Assembly (NCBI GenBank): GCA_905221605.1
Contig: CAJNDS010002190.1
Coordinates: 2,059,788-2,121,787 of the forward strand
Reading direction: 5' to 3'
DNA from: Symbiodinium natans
Taxonomy: Eukaryota > Sar > Dinophyceae > Suessiales > Symbiodiniaceae
DNA length: 62,000 bases
The translations under genes and the position numbers were made by a program. Below the pieces are notes generated by a model. It did no database searches, had not been told where the DNA came from, and saw only the letters and a list, made by a program, of their open reading frames with translations. Within the stretch, counting starts at the first letter, position 1. The number at the start of each line of letters is the position of its first letter. This document shows, in pieces, positions 1 to 8,960 of this stretch.

Positions 1-66
1 CCCTAAACCCTAAACCCTAAACCCTAAACGCTAAACCCTAAACCCTAAACCCTAAACCCTAAACCC
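1..66 (+). repeat. C-strand telomere-type array at window edge
   Basis: Nine or so copies of CCCTAAA with one variant unit (CGCTAAA). The C-rich strand reads 5' to 3' into the window, which is the orientation expected for a left chromosome end, so this may be the inner edge of a true telomere. It is short and identical in type to dozens of interstitial arrays further in, so an internal array at an arbitrary window cut is equally possible. Confidence 0.85.
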
Positions 67-69
67 CAG

Positions 70-130
70 CAAGCTTCAGGCGTGGCTGGAGCAGCGGGTG
101 GTGGTGCTCGAGGGCAAGGTCGAGGCCTGC
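70..130 (+). other. Candidate exon (coiled-coil-like)
   Basis: After CCCCAG the sequence reads open as KLQAWLEQRVVVLEGKVEAC, a charged heptad-like peptide. It lies between a C-strand telomere array and a G-strand array starting at 173. The protein is not recognised. The call rests on coding-like composition, the AG acceptor and the flanking arrangement shared with other islands. Confidence 0.35.
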
Positions 131-1007
131 TTTTCCTTATTTTGCTAAACTCATATGATGGCTGGGGCTGGGTTTAGGGTTTAGGGTTTAGGGTTTAGGG
201 TTTAGGGTTTAGGGTTTAGGGTTTAGGGTTTAGGGTTTAGGGTTTAGCGTTTAGGGTTTAGGGTTTAGGGTTTAGGGGGCTTCGGCCGCTTTGGGTTTCG
301 GAGGTTGAGGGTTTCAGGGGCACTTCGCAGATCAGTGCGTGACGGTACTCCATGTGGGGCAGGGGCCCTGCGGGTTTAGGGTTTAGGGTTTAGGGTTTAG
401 GGTTTAGGGTTTAGGGTTTAGGGTTGGAAGATCTTTGCTCTGCGGCAACACGGGAGCCTTGCCTAAGCCCGCGTTCGGGTTTTCTTGGTGCTCAGACCTT
501 TCACCTTCCATTTCACAAGATGACGAATCCACATCCCTCAGACTGCAGAAGCCCTAAACCTAACACCGCGAGCCACTAAACCCGAAACTCCAAACCCTAA
601 ACCCTAAACCCTAAACCCTAACCCCTAACCCCTAACCCCTAACCCCTAACCCCTAACCCCTAACCCCTAACCCCTAACCCCTAACCCCTAACCCCTAACC
701 CCTAAACCCTAAACCCTAAACCCTAAACCCTAAACCCCTGCTCTTGGCTCCAGGGTTGCTGGAAGGGCTTGGACCAGGCGAACGGCTGCTTGGGCCAGTT
801 GGAGGCCATGCGAGCGCGTTTGCATGCTGCTATAGGGTTTAGGTTTAGGGTTTAGGGTTTGGGGTTTAGGGTTTGGGGTTTAGGGTTTAGGGTTTGGGGT
901 TTAGGGTTTAGGGTTTAGGGTTTAGGCTTTACGACGATTAACCACGAAACCGTCTTAAGCCCCTAAACCCTCTTTCCCAAAGCCCGGGTGGCCTGAAAAG
1001 AGGGCTT
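131..1007. repeat. Telomere-repeat mosaic near window edge
   Basis: G-strand arrays (TTTAGGG) lie at about 173-278, 373-425 and 835-927. A C-strand array lies at about 590-735, and its core (about 618-703) is homogenised to the shorter variant CCCCTAA. The arrays are separated by 90-130 bp of non-repetitive sequence. Apart from the island at 754-831 I see no gene here. Confidence 0.85.
754..831 (+). other. Candidate exon (unknown protein)
   Basis: Follows CTCCAG and reads CWKGLDQANGCLGQLEAMRA and onward, open until the G-strand array begins. A C-strand array precedes it and a G-strand array follows it directly. No family recognised. It could be the next exon of the same unknown gene as 70-130, since both look like amphipathic helices. 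Confidence 0.35.
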
Positions 1008-1150
1008 ACTTGGAGGTTCATGGTACTTCTTAACCCAGATATCACTGTACTGATAGCCCACTTGCAAGCCCCTTAAGTGCCCTAAAATAGGTTACAATTG
1101 GGTTATGAGTACAGTTATAGTTGGGTTCATAGAAGTACCATGAACTACTT
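1008..1150. mobile_element. Foldback element FB1, copy 1
   Basis: Ends are inverted copies of ACTTGGAGGTTCATGGTACTT, with a palindromic interior containing GGGTTATAAGTACAGTTATA-type sequence on one side and its complement on the other. About 140 bp, no coding capacity. It belongs to a family with about 14 copies in this window and is best read as a non-autonomous inverted-repeat (MITE-like) element. Confidence 0.75.
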
Positions 1151-1778
1151 CGGGCGCTTAAGCGGGGGCGCGCAGGAGGCGATCCTCAAGCACTTTGCCG
1201 GCGAGTCTTTTGTGGGCGCCCTGCTTGCACATGAGCCTCGGGCCAGAAGGGGTTTGGGGGACACATCATGCCTTCGGCCACTAGTACATGGTGAACGCAG
1301 AGGCTTTGATTGGCCAGGTGCTGTCAATGCGAGAAATTAGCATGTCTCTGTCGCTGTAGTTTCTTGTCTCGTCGGAAGGTCGCTGTAGGATGACGGGGCG
1401 CCATCTTCCGCGACATGTATTGTGCTGGTTTGGCTGCCAAAGCTGAGGTGACGAAAAGCCCGCAAGGCCTTTGATAATGGAGGAGCCGGAAACGCGGCTA
1501 CCAGGCCCAACTCAAGAAGTGGTGTTGTTTGGAATTGTTGGGCTCTTTTTCTGCTCTGGTTTTTCCTTCTCTGACTCTCTCTCTCTCTCTCTTGTCTCCC
1601 TCGTCTCCCTCCCTGTCTCCTCTCCCCATCTCCACCCATCTCCATCACTGACCTGACTAGATGAGGTGGGCTGCTTCAGTTGAAAGGGATGCGCGCGAAC
1701 CCCGCGGTGCAGCGCGTTTCTTGCAGGCGCTGTGGCTTAGCGGCTGCGGCAGCTGGCCCCACCTGACGCCCTCTCCAG
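1151..1778. other. No gene seen; CT-rich tract
   Basis: Mixed-composition DNA without a convincing exon. A pyrimidine-rich run (TCTCTC, CTCCCTGTCTCC) lies at about 1557-1640. Open frames here are short and have no recognisable content. Confidence 0.5.
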
Positions 1779-1819
1779 AGAGCCCAATACTCCTTAACTA
1801 AGGAATATACCCTAAATCA

Positions 1820-1837
1820 TAAAGGGATCCTTAATAT
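1820..1837 (+). repeat. LINE target-site duplication, left copy
   Basis: TAAAGGGATCCTTAATAT, 18 bp, identical to 10718-10735. The seven T's at 1838-1844 directly after it are the poly(A) end of the minus-strand LINE. Confidence 0.93.
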
Positions 1838-1935
1838 TTTTTTTGCTGCACTGTGTGTCTGAGGCCGCGACCTGTCGACAAGTAACAATGAGTAGCCGCT
1901 TCAGGCTGCTTCTGAATCCAGACAAAATAAGGAAA

Positions 1936-4863
1936 CTAATACGGCGGGATACCGTCAAAACCATCGAATTTGGGGGTCCACTTGTGGCCAAGCGATTTCC
2001 TATCAGGGAGACATACGCTTTGAGCAAGGCTAGCTTGGAGAAAAATGAACATCTGATGGTGAAAATGTTGACACCTCATGGACCCATAGAAGCCACTAAG
2101 GCTTTTCATACCAAAGACTGCCGCTGATTTAACATGTTTAACGGAATGAATACTGGTCGGAAGGCCTTTGCACAATCTTAAGAAGAAAGTTCTGAAGCGA
2201 GACACCAGGATGCGGGCGGTCATGCCCGGGACCAACCAACCAGGAAAGAAACCATACACTGCAAGAAACTCGATCAAAACTACCAGCCAGGGAGTTCGTT
2301 CCCCTTGAGGCCTGTCGCAAAAGAACCATCTCTGCTCGCTTACAAAGTTGGCAAGGGCTTCAGCAGCTGCTTGAGACAATGGTCTTCTACCCCGAAGAAG
2401 CGGGTCTAGGCTAAGCCCTTGCCACCCTGAAAACTGCATCCCTTCTGGCTGGAGATGCGCGAAGAAGCCGAGATATCTGCGCCGAAGACAGTCAAAGAGG
2501 ACATCAGGCGGTAAAGTATTCGTTCTGTACATCTGCAGCACCTTTGTCTCTACATCCCCAAGCAGAACAGAATGTCCCATTAAATGACAATTACTGTAGC
2601 ATTTCCGAGGGCGCTTGCTATTTAGCCGCCTGCGGGGCTTACAAGTACAGATCACAGTCTGTGTTAGTCCTGCAGAGGCCTGTTCGTCCTCGTCAAAAGG
2701 GGCAAGTTGGCAAGCTGCCGAGCGCTTAACTAAAGTAGCAACCAAGTGAACTTGCACGGAAACTGCTTGCTGGAGATAAGGGCGAGACCTTGCTATAAGA
2801 TCGGAAGAAAGAGCTTTAGCTGTGGCTTTCGCTAAAGCATCAACTTGCTCATTCCCTGCGGTGAGAAGAGGACACTGCGATGTTTCTCCTTTGGTGTGTG
2901 CTTTGACCTTGACAAACCGTATGCTTCCATTGTGTGCCCTTGCTACAACAAGAAACAGATCCCACAAATCTGGATTTTCAAACTGGTAAGGACAATCCCA
3001 TTCAAAATTATGCATCTGCAAGAATTGGGCACGACGTAGGACACTAGCACAATCAGAAGCGACAGTGATGTCCCCGTCTGTTAAATGGATAGCCAAGATC
3101 AAAGCATAAAGCTCGCAACGAAAAGAGTTAACAGAGGCACCGTGCACGGCTACAGCATGTTTAAAAAGGCCGGGAACTGTAACTGCGGAGGCACCTGCGC
3201 GGATTGGCACCCACCGATGGTGAAAAACACTGCCATCCACAAAAATCGTGGACTGTGGACACCAGCGCGTTTCCACCACCGGAAGTTTCCACGCCTGTGT
3301 AGGCTCGTCATGGAAGTGGGGTGGCTCGAAAAAGATACCCGTTACCCAGGATAACAAAGGTTCGTCACCTTGGGACGGGATGGATTCCTGTAAAGCTTCG
3401 CAGTCACGGAACATGTGGCAATGTGTTTCCTGTTTCCCACACTGTGGGCACGCAGCGCTGTCACGTAGTCCTGCCGCTCTATAGCGATGTCCGTTGTAGA
3501 CAGACCCAGATAGAAGCGATGACAAAATTCCACGTGTGTAGTGTATGTTCGGAGGGAGCTTATCAAGATACCCACGAAGGAAAAGGAAATCGTCATCCTT
3601 TGCAAAGGTCGTGTCGAGAAGAAACCGCGTAAGGTACACATCTGGCGTGCCATACTGTCCTGGAGTCGGGTTGTCATACCTGAAAGGTGATTGGTTGAGT
3701 AAATACTTCCTGACGTCCCGCGCCAACTCTTCCAAAAAAGCGTCTTTGGAACCTGCTTTGAGGGAGATGATGCGGCCATCAGACAAAACCAAGTTGAAGG
3801 CATTGGGGTCACCTACTTTCCAACCAAGCGCGAAAAACAAGTAAGCCACAACATTGACTACACCGTTAGCTACGTTGTGCTTAGGCGCAGGCCTATTTCT
3901 AGCATCCTCACGAACTTGAGATAAGATTTTGCGAAGCAACTCTGGCTTGAGGTAGGCCAGACGGCGTAACTTCAAGAAAACGTGCTGCACCCACTTTGCA
4001 AAAGGGTCCAGCCAAGGGTCCTGTAGCGTGGCAAACAAAAGGAAAGGACATCTCATATTGTTAGCCTTTTTGACAAAAACTTTTGCTGTTGCAGTTCTCA
4101 GCTTGGCCAAGGCATTCCTAGAAGGGCCTTGGATCTCAGTCCCATATACCCATTTAGAGTGGCCGTTAGCATGAACATGAATGGCCTTCATTTCGGGAGA
4201 CAAGGGAAGTTGGGAGATCTTCAGCATGGCAACCTTGGCCTTATCGACTCGCTCATCCTGTAGCTTAGGAGAATGCCTCTTATCAAACTGGTGGGAGTAA
4301 CCCAATGACTTGGCTTGTTTCTTTGCTTTGCAGGCTCTGCCGACTTTCAACAGAAATCGTTTAGCATTTCGTTTCCTACGGGTCGCGACGATGGTTTTTT
4401 CATCGTTTAAAACTTGTCCGACCCCGGTATCAAACTCGTGGATGGCTTTAAAGGCATCTACAAGTGCATTGGTGTCACTAGTTCGGGTCCAAATTTTGGA
4501 ATCATCTAGAAAGGTGCTAAACTTAATGGAGGGACAAACAGTATTGAGTTGACGTGACAAGACAGCGTACATACAGTTAATCATTAAAATGGACATGGAG
4601 CACCCCTGAACAGCCGAATTAGTGCACATAACCCGCTTCCCATAAACATTACCAAGCTTGAAAAACTTGCATTGCCCACCATAAAATCCAAGAACAGCCC
4701 TGAAGATCTGATCGGGGAGTCCCAACTGGGCAGCAACATTTAAAGCCACGTAGGGTAAGATAAGATCGAAGCACTTCCACCTATCAATGAAGACTGCAAT
4801 AAGGTCAAAATGGGAGTCAGGGTCGTGAAGAGCAAGGGACAAATCAACCTCGCTGGTATCAGC
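1936..4863 (-). CDS. LINE ORF2 3' part: RT palm, zinc finger, RNase H
   Basis: The frame is open from the insertion junction. Residues are counted from 4842. RT motif A is AVFIDRWKCFD (about 16-26), motif B AVQGCSMS (77-84) and motif C FLDD (111-114), so both catalytic aspartate positions are intact. A CCHC-type finger, CPQCGKQETHCHMFRDC, lies at 465-481. RNase H spans about 531-675 with D536 (FVDGS), E577 (CELYA), D597 (VASD) and D668 (GNEQVDALA), the full DEDD set. The last 290 residues are not recognised. This half encodes an apparently functional catalytic core but lacks its own start. Confidence 0.88.
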   Translation of the reverse strand, partial: ADTSEVDLSLALHDPDSHFDLIAVFIDRWKCFDLILPYVALNVAAQLGLPDQIFRAVLGFYGGQCKFFKLGNVYGKRVMCTNSAVQGCSMSILMINCMYAVLSRQLNTVCPSIKFSTFLDDSKIWTRTSDTNALVDAFKAIHEFDTGVGQVLNDEKTIVATRRKRNAKRFLLKVGRACKAKKQAKSLGYSHQFDKRHSPKLQDERVDKAKVAMLKISQLPLSPEMKAIHVHANGHSKWVYGTEIQGPSRNALAKLRTATAKVFVKKANNMRCPFLLFATLQDPWLDPFAKWVQHVFLKLRRLAYLKPELLRKILSQVREDARNRPAPKHNVANGVVNVVAYLFFALGWKVGDPNAFNLVLSDGRIISLKAGSKDAFLEELARDVRKYLLNQSPFRYDNPTPGQYGTPDVYLTRFLLDTTFAKDDDFLFLRGYLDKLPPNIHYTRGILSSLLSGSVYNGHRYRAAGLRDSAACPQCGKQETHCHMFRDCEALQESIPSQGDEPLLSWVTGIFFEPPHFHDEPTQAWKLPVVETRWCPQSTIFVDGSVFHHRWVPIRAGASAVTVPGLFKHAVAVHGASVNSFRCELYALILAIHLTDGDITVASDCASVLRRAQFLQMHNFEWDCPYQFENPDLWDLFLVVARAHNGSIRFVKVKAHTKGETSQCPLLTAGNEQVDALAKATAKALSSDLIARSRPYLQQAVSVQVHLVATLVKRSAACQLAPFDEDEQASAGLTQTVICTCKPRRRLNSKRPRKCYSNCHLMGHSVLLGDVETKVLQMYRTNTLPPDVLFDCLRRRYLGFFAHLQPEGMQFSGWQGLSLDPLLRGRRPLSQAAAEALANFVSEQRWFFCDRPQGERTPWLVVLIEFLAVYGFFPGWLVPGMTARILVSRFRTFFLRLCKGLPTSIHSVKHVKSAAVFGMKSLSGFYGSMRCQHFHHQMFIFLQASLAQSVCLPDRKSLGHKWTPKFDGFDGIPPY

Positions 4864-6391
4864 CCCACGCCTAACAATGTAAAATGGACCCCCCCGTACT
4901 TATCCTGTGACATTTTATTTTTTTGGGCCGGGGCTTCCGAAAAGAACTTCGAGGCCCCTTCATTTTACATTTCTGGCTTGGTTCCCAAAGCCTCCGAAGA
5001 AACAAAGAAAACACGGCGCCTGACCTGGCGACCGGAAGCCATTCATATCCAGCCGTCTTGACCTCGGCTGGCTGCATATGCCGTTATCCAAGTGTTATTC
5101 CTGCCACATTATACCACCAGTATAATATAAACAGTGTTGGGACAGTGTATGGGCAGTAGCAACATGCTGCTACTCGTGCCCAAAAATGGCATAGCCCTGT
5201 CGGAAAGAAGTGCTCTCGAAGACAGACAGGGTAAGAGGCGTTCCTGGTTGCCATTCTGTACGCGGCCAGTGCGATGACACAGTGTGCGTTCATCTCATGT
5301 CCAGTCCATGATTAAGGGTGACCTGCAGAGGTCCCAGTGAAGTACTTCGTTGTCGGTGGTTGTCAATGTCAGATTGTGGCACAAGTGTAGCACGGGAGGA
5401 ATGTAAAACGACCCCCCCCTTCATTTTACATTTCCAGGTCCCCGGGAGCTGACTGGCAATTGACTAGCTGGGATCCGACGAGGCTTCTGACCCCTGAACC
5501 TTTCTGTTAGATGCTGGCTTGATACCTGCCGGATTCCTACACATCTCCTCCAAGTAAGCCCCAAAACCCTTGGAAATGTAAAATGACGGGCCCCCCTTCA
5601 TTTTACATTTCCAGGTCCCTGGCGAGTCTGGGTCTGATGAGCTAGAGTCGCATTGAAGTCCTACTTGTATCCTGCGCACATCTGCCATAAGTCTGAGTGA
5701 CGTCTCCGCCCCTGCAAAAGTCCTGGGTGGTGGGGCCTGGGTGGCTTTGGGGCGGAGGAGGGGCGGGGGCGTAATGCAATGTAAACTGGAAGGGGGGCCT
5801 TCCTTTTACATTGCAAAGCAAACAAGATCACAGCTGAGCAGTACAGTCGGGGTGTGTGGTCCAAGTTTTCGTTGGTGGCACCGACAGATGCCAGCCGACT
5901 TCCTGTCTTTGAAGCTTTCCTGAAAGCCATTGGGGACGTCAGTCCGAACCTGCTGCCGATAGCAAACTAGTGGCCCTGGCCCAAGTCTAGCCCAGGCAGT
6001 GCCCACGCCACATACTGCTCCAGTACTGCTCCCATAAACCCTGTCTGAACCCTAAACATTGACCGCGCTGTGGCAGCAGAATCGTGCAGCATCGAAGCTG
6101 CGAAGTGGCAGTGGAATAGCTGCTGCGAACCAAGAGACCGCAAGGGGGGTAATGAAAAGAATGCTGAAGCTCTTTGAGGAGAGAGAGTGGAGAGGGTAGA
6201 CTGAGACGAGGGAGAGTGCAGGGAGAGTGTGAGGGGAGTGAAGATAGTGACCACCTTGGATTCAACACTGATTTCATCCTTTCTCTTGTGGTTAGCCCCC
6301 CCCCTTCGTTTTACATTCTGTCGGGTGGTTCCGGGGACACGGAAATGTAAAATCCAGGGGCCCCCATGCAAAACACGTTGGGCGTATGGGT
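4864..6391. mobile_element. 1.5 kb non-autonomous insertion in the LINE
   Basis: 1,528 bp flanked by an exact 11 bp duplication, CTGGTATCAGC (4853-4863 and 6392-6402). The ends are weakly inverted: the left starts CCCACGCCTAAC, and the right end read in reverse starts ACCCATACGCCCAAC. There is no coding frame of note. The inside is packed with short hairpins built on AATGTAAAA/TTTTACATT. The 11 bp duplication and short imperfect inverted ends recall Mutator-like DNA elements, but the superfamily is inference only. Confidence 0.8.
4876..6366. repeat. Five AATGTAAAA hairpins inside the 1.5 kb insertion
   Basis: Inverted pairs lie at 4876-4887/4957-4975, 5399-5440, 5571-5615, 5776-5814 and 6295-6366. 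The typical form is GGAAATGTAAAATGA, a C- or G-rich loop, then TTCATTTTACATTTCC. The copy at 5776-5814 is a nearly perfect 39 bp palindrome. In three copies the right arm is followed by CAGG, so CCCCCCTTCATTTTACATTTCCAG resembles a 3' splice site. The copies are spaced 170-480 bp apart with unrelated DNA between them. Confidence 0.8.
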
Positions 6392-8955
6392 CTGGTATCA
6401 GCAGTTCGGTGGGCAAGGCCTCCTAAGAGGTTACCAGGGCAAATCTGGTTCATCCATGTTGCAAGCTGTTTAAAGCGCAAGGATGACCAAACAGAATACA
6501 CTGCTGAAGAGACGCCTATGGCTCTAGTATCTTCGGGAGATGCGACGAGGGGTTTCTTAGCGATACTAGATACTGCAATCATCTTAAGAACCTGTGGCCA
6601 ATCACCTGTTGCTTCTGCAATCTGCATGCAAAAGCAGAACCCAACCCAACCACAAGGTGGTAACTGGAGAAGCTCCCGAGTAGCCCAACCATCTAAACCA
6701 GATGCTTTGTCAGGAGAACGCTTCTGGAAAAGCTGAAACAGGTCTTGGTGGGTAAGCTTTGGCAAGTCAGCGCTACGGTATAGCGAGCCCATGGCACTAC
6801 CATACTTCAGTTGGAAGGCCTCAAAGGCATCACGCGGGTCAACGTCTGCATGGTGGTTGTAAATTGTTTGCATATGGTCTTCGATCATTTGCAACATGAC
6901 ACTTGGGGACGCAACAAGACCGCCTTCTGGACTTACAAACGTTTTCGGAGGACCAGTGCCATAGCCTTTTAGCCACCTGTGAACTTCTTTCTTGTCAGTC
7001 CTAGAAGAGATCCGCAACTTAGCTTTCCATTGGGACAAATGTGCATTTCTAGCGTTACGGAGAAGACTGTCTTCAAACTGCTGGACAGCTACCATCATGT
7101 CACGGACGGAAGCGTCTAATGACACACAACAGTCGGTTTGGGCAGTACAAGGCAGGCCTATGTGCGAACAACAAGTACGTAGATTCCGAACAGTATTGTG
7201 AAGGTCTACAAGCCAGCAGTACTTGGGCTGCTCTGGCCAATGGTTGGCACGGAATAGCAGTTCTTTCAACAATGACTTACACCGAACTATTTTATGAGCT
7301 TTGGAGAATCGACAGGGGGAAGTGGTGTCAGGAACCAATGGCATTTTACGGAATTCAGGCACTTTACCACGGGTTGGGGGTATGCTTTGTTGTGAAATAG
7401 CATTCAGCATGTCCGTCGCAATTCGGCAAGCAATGCTCCATGTCACTTCCGCGTCACGAGCAGTGGCAGCTTGCAGTAGACGCTCGATGTGCTGCCGCAG
7501 TATAGGTTGGCATATTGCTTCACGCTGACTCCACTGTTCCCTGGAAGTGGGTTTGTCGGGCAAGTGCCACTTCGGGTGAGGTTTGAGATGCCACACAAGT
7601 TCATTAAAGACATCGCAGTTAAGTGAACAGTGGACGGGTGTATGCCCAGGGAAGGACTGGCCTCTTAGATACCGAATGGATTGAAACAAGAAGGTGGCTT
7701 TTCGGTTACACAACACATAGTCAATTCGAGTCTTACCCGGACCTACCTCATACCCTGTTTTCCACCCATTCTTGGCAAAAGAGGCCTCGAGAGAACGCTG
7801 CAATGCATTCTGCTGATTTGCATACAAGTCAACCCACTCCCCTGTCAAGAAAGCACGCTGGATTGAAGGATATGCGCCGGGCTCATCTTGGAAATCGCCA
7901 AGCACAAAACAAGGGAAGTTACTGTAAGAACCCGCAAGCTCAAAAATCCTATCTAGAAGTAGGCATCTTTCACTGCGCTTATCCGCCCCAGCTGGCAGGT
8001 AACAGTTAATGACGTAAAACCCGCCACCTTGACAGGAGCACCAGAGCATTTGACAATGCGGGACAAGCGATGCCCAATCAGCGGAAAGAGCAACCTCTAT
8101 AACAGTAACATCCTTACGATATAGGGTAGCAAGACCGCCATGGGGTTGGCGACAGGAAGTAAATTGGGACCTTAAACGCTTAACCGGGGGTTGATACCCA
8201 ACACGGATCTCCCACCCTTCCCGCTTCAGAAACGGAGTGAGCTCAGCACAGCCTTTGGCGGACAATCGAGTTTCTTGCATGAAGACGATTTGCACAGGAT
8301 TGCTATCGCAACTTGGCAGAGCAATAAGGTCATACCGATGTTTACTGCAAGAGGTAGTGTTGATAGTGACAAACCCTAGCTTAGGTCCTTCGCCAGGATA
8401 TCCCAAGCAAGGTGAAAAGAGAAGGAGCGCCCATATGGGCAATTTAATATGGTAGGTCGAGTTTTCAGGCGGCATGAGGTATGATGGGTATCCCGTATAT
8501 GCAAGGGTCGGGGGTGCGTGTAAACGACACCCGACATGAAATTGCACGGAAAGATGTAAAAGCATTCCAACATCGTGGTGAACCTCAAGGCTACGGTAGT
8601 TGTTGAGCCGAGGATGGCCATGACTCCCAAGCGCATGGCAGATGTTGGGAAGCCATCCTTCCCAATAAAAGCTAATTAGGCAAGCAAATGTGGCTGCACG
8701 AAGCTGTCGCTTGGCTTTCGCAAGCGATTGAGCGCGTCGCCGCTTAGAGGTCCGTGAAAACTTAAGTGAGAAGAAGCACCCAACCAGAACCTTACCATCT
8801 CTCGCATAGGTGCGCGGCGCATAGTACACCCGAAGCACATTAGGGGCAAAGAAAAGGGAGATAAGGGAAGTTAGGGAGCAACACAAGCTAATGTAGGGTA
8901 TGCACAAGGACACGGCGACGCACAGAGTTGTCAGGACTATTAAGCATTGCAAGTC
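6392..8955 (-). CDS. LINE ORF2 5' part: endonuclease and RT fingers
   Basis: Residues counted from 8952. A hydrophobic and basic leader (1-190) precedes an endonuclease/exonuclease/phosphatase domain at about 192-445. Visible motifs are QIVFMQETRLS (catalytic Glu), VLGDFQDEPG, TRIDYVLC (catalytic Asp) and a terminal GHTPVH in place of the usual SDH. About 300 residues of linker follow, then the RT N-terminal region with SPDKASGLDGW and IAVSSIAKKP. The part ends in GGLAHRTADT, after which the frame reads into the inserted element and stops. Confidence 0.85.
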
Positions 8956-8960
8956 AATGG

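Larger units (their letters stand above)
1936..8955 (-). pseudogene. LINE ORF2 polyprotein, disrupted by insertion
   Basis: Predicted product: endonuclease, reverse transcriptase and RNase H for target-primed reverse transcription. The frame runs from about 8955 to 6392, is broken by the insertion at 4864-6391, and resumes at 4863 down to a stop at 1936. The insertion plus one target-duplication copy is 1,539 bp, a multiple of three, and the peptide on both sides meets at Ala-Asp-Thr, so the pre-insertion frame was continuous. The start is unclear: there is no ATG near ORF1, the frame is open upstream into the end of ORF1, and the first in-frame ATG is about residue 130. Translation by frameshift or reinitiation is possible. 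Confidence 0.88.
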
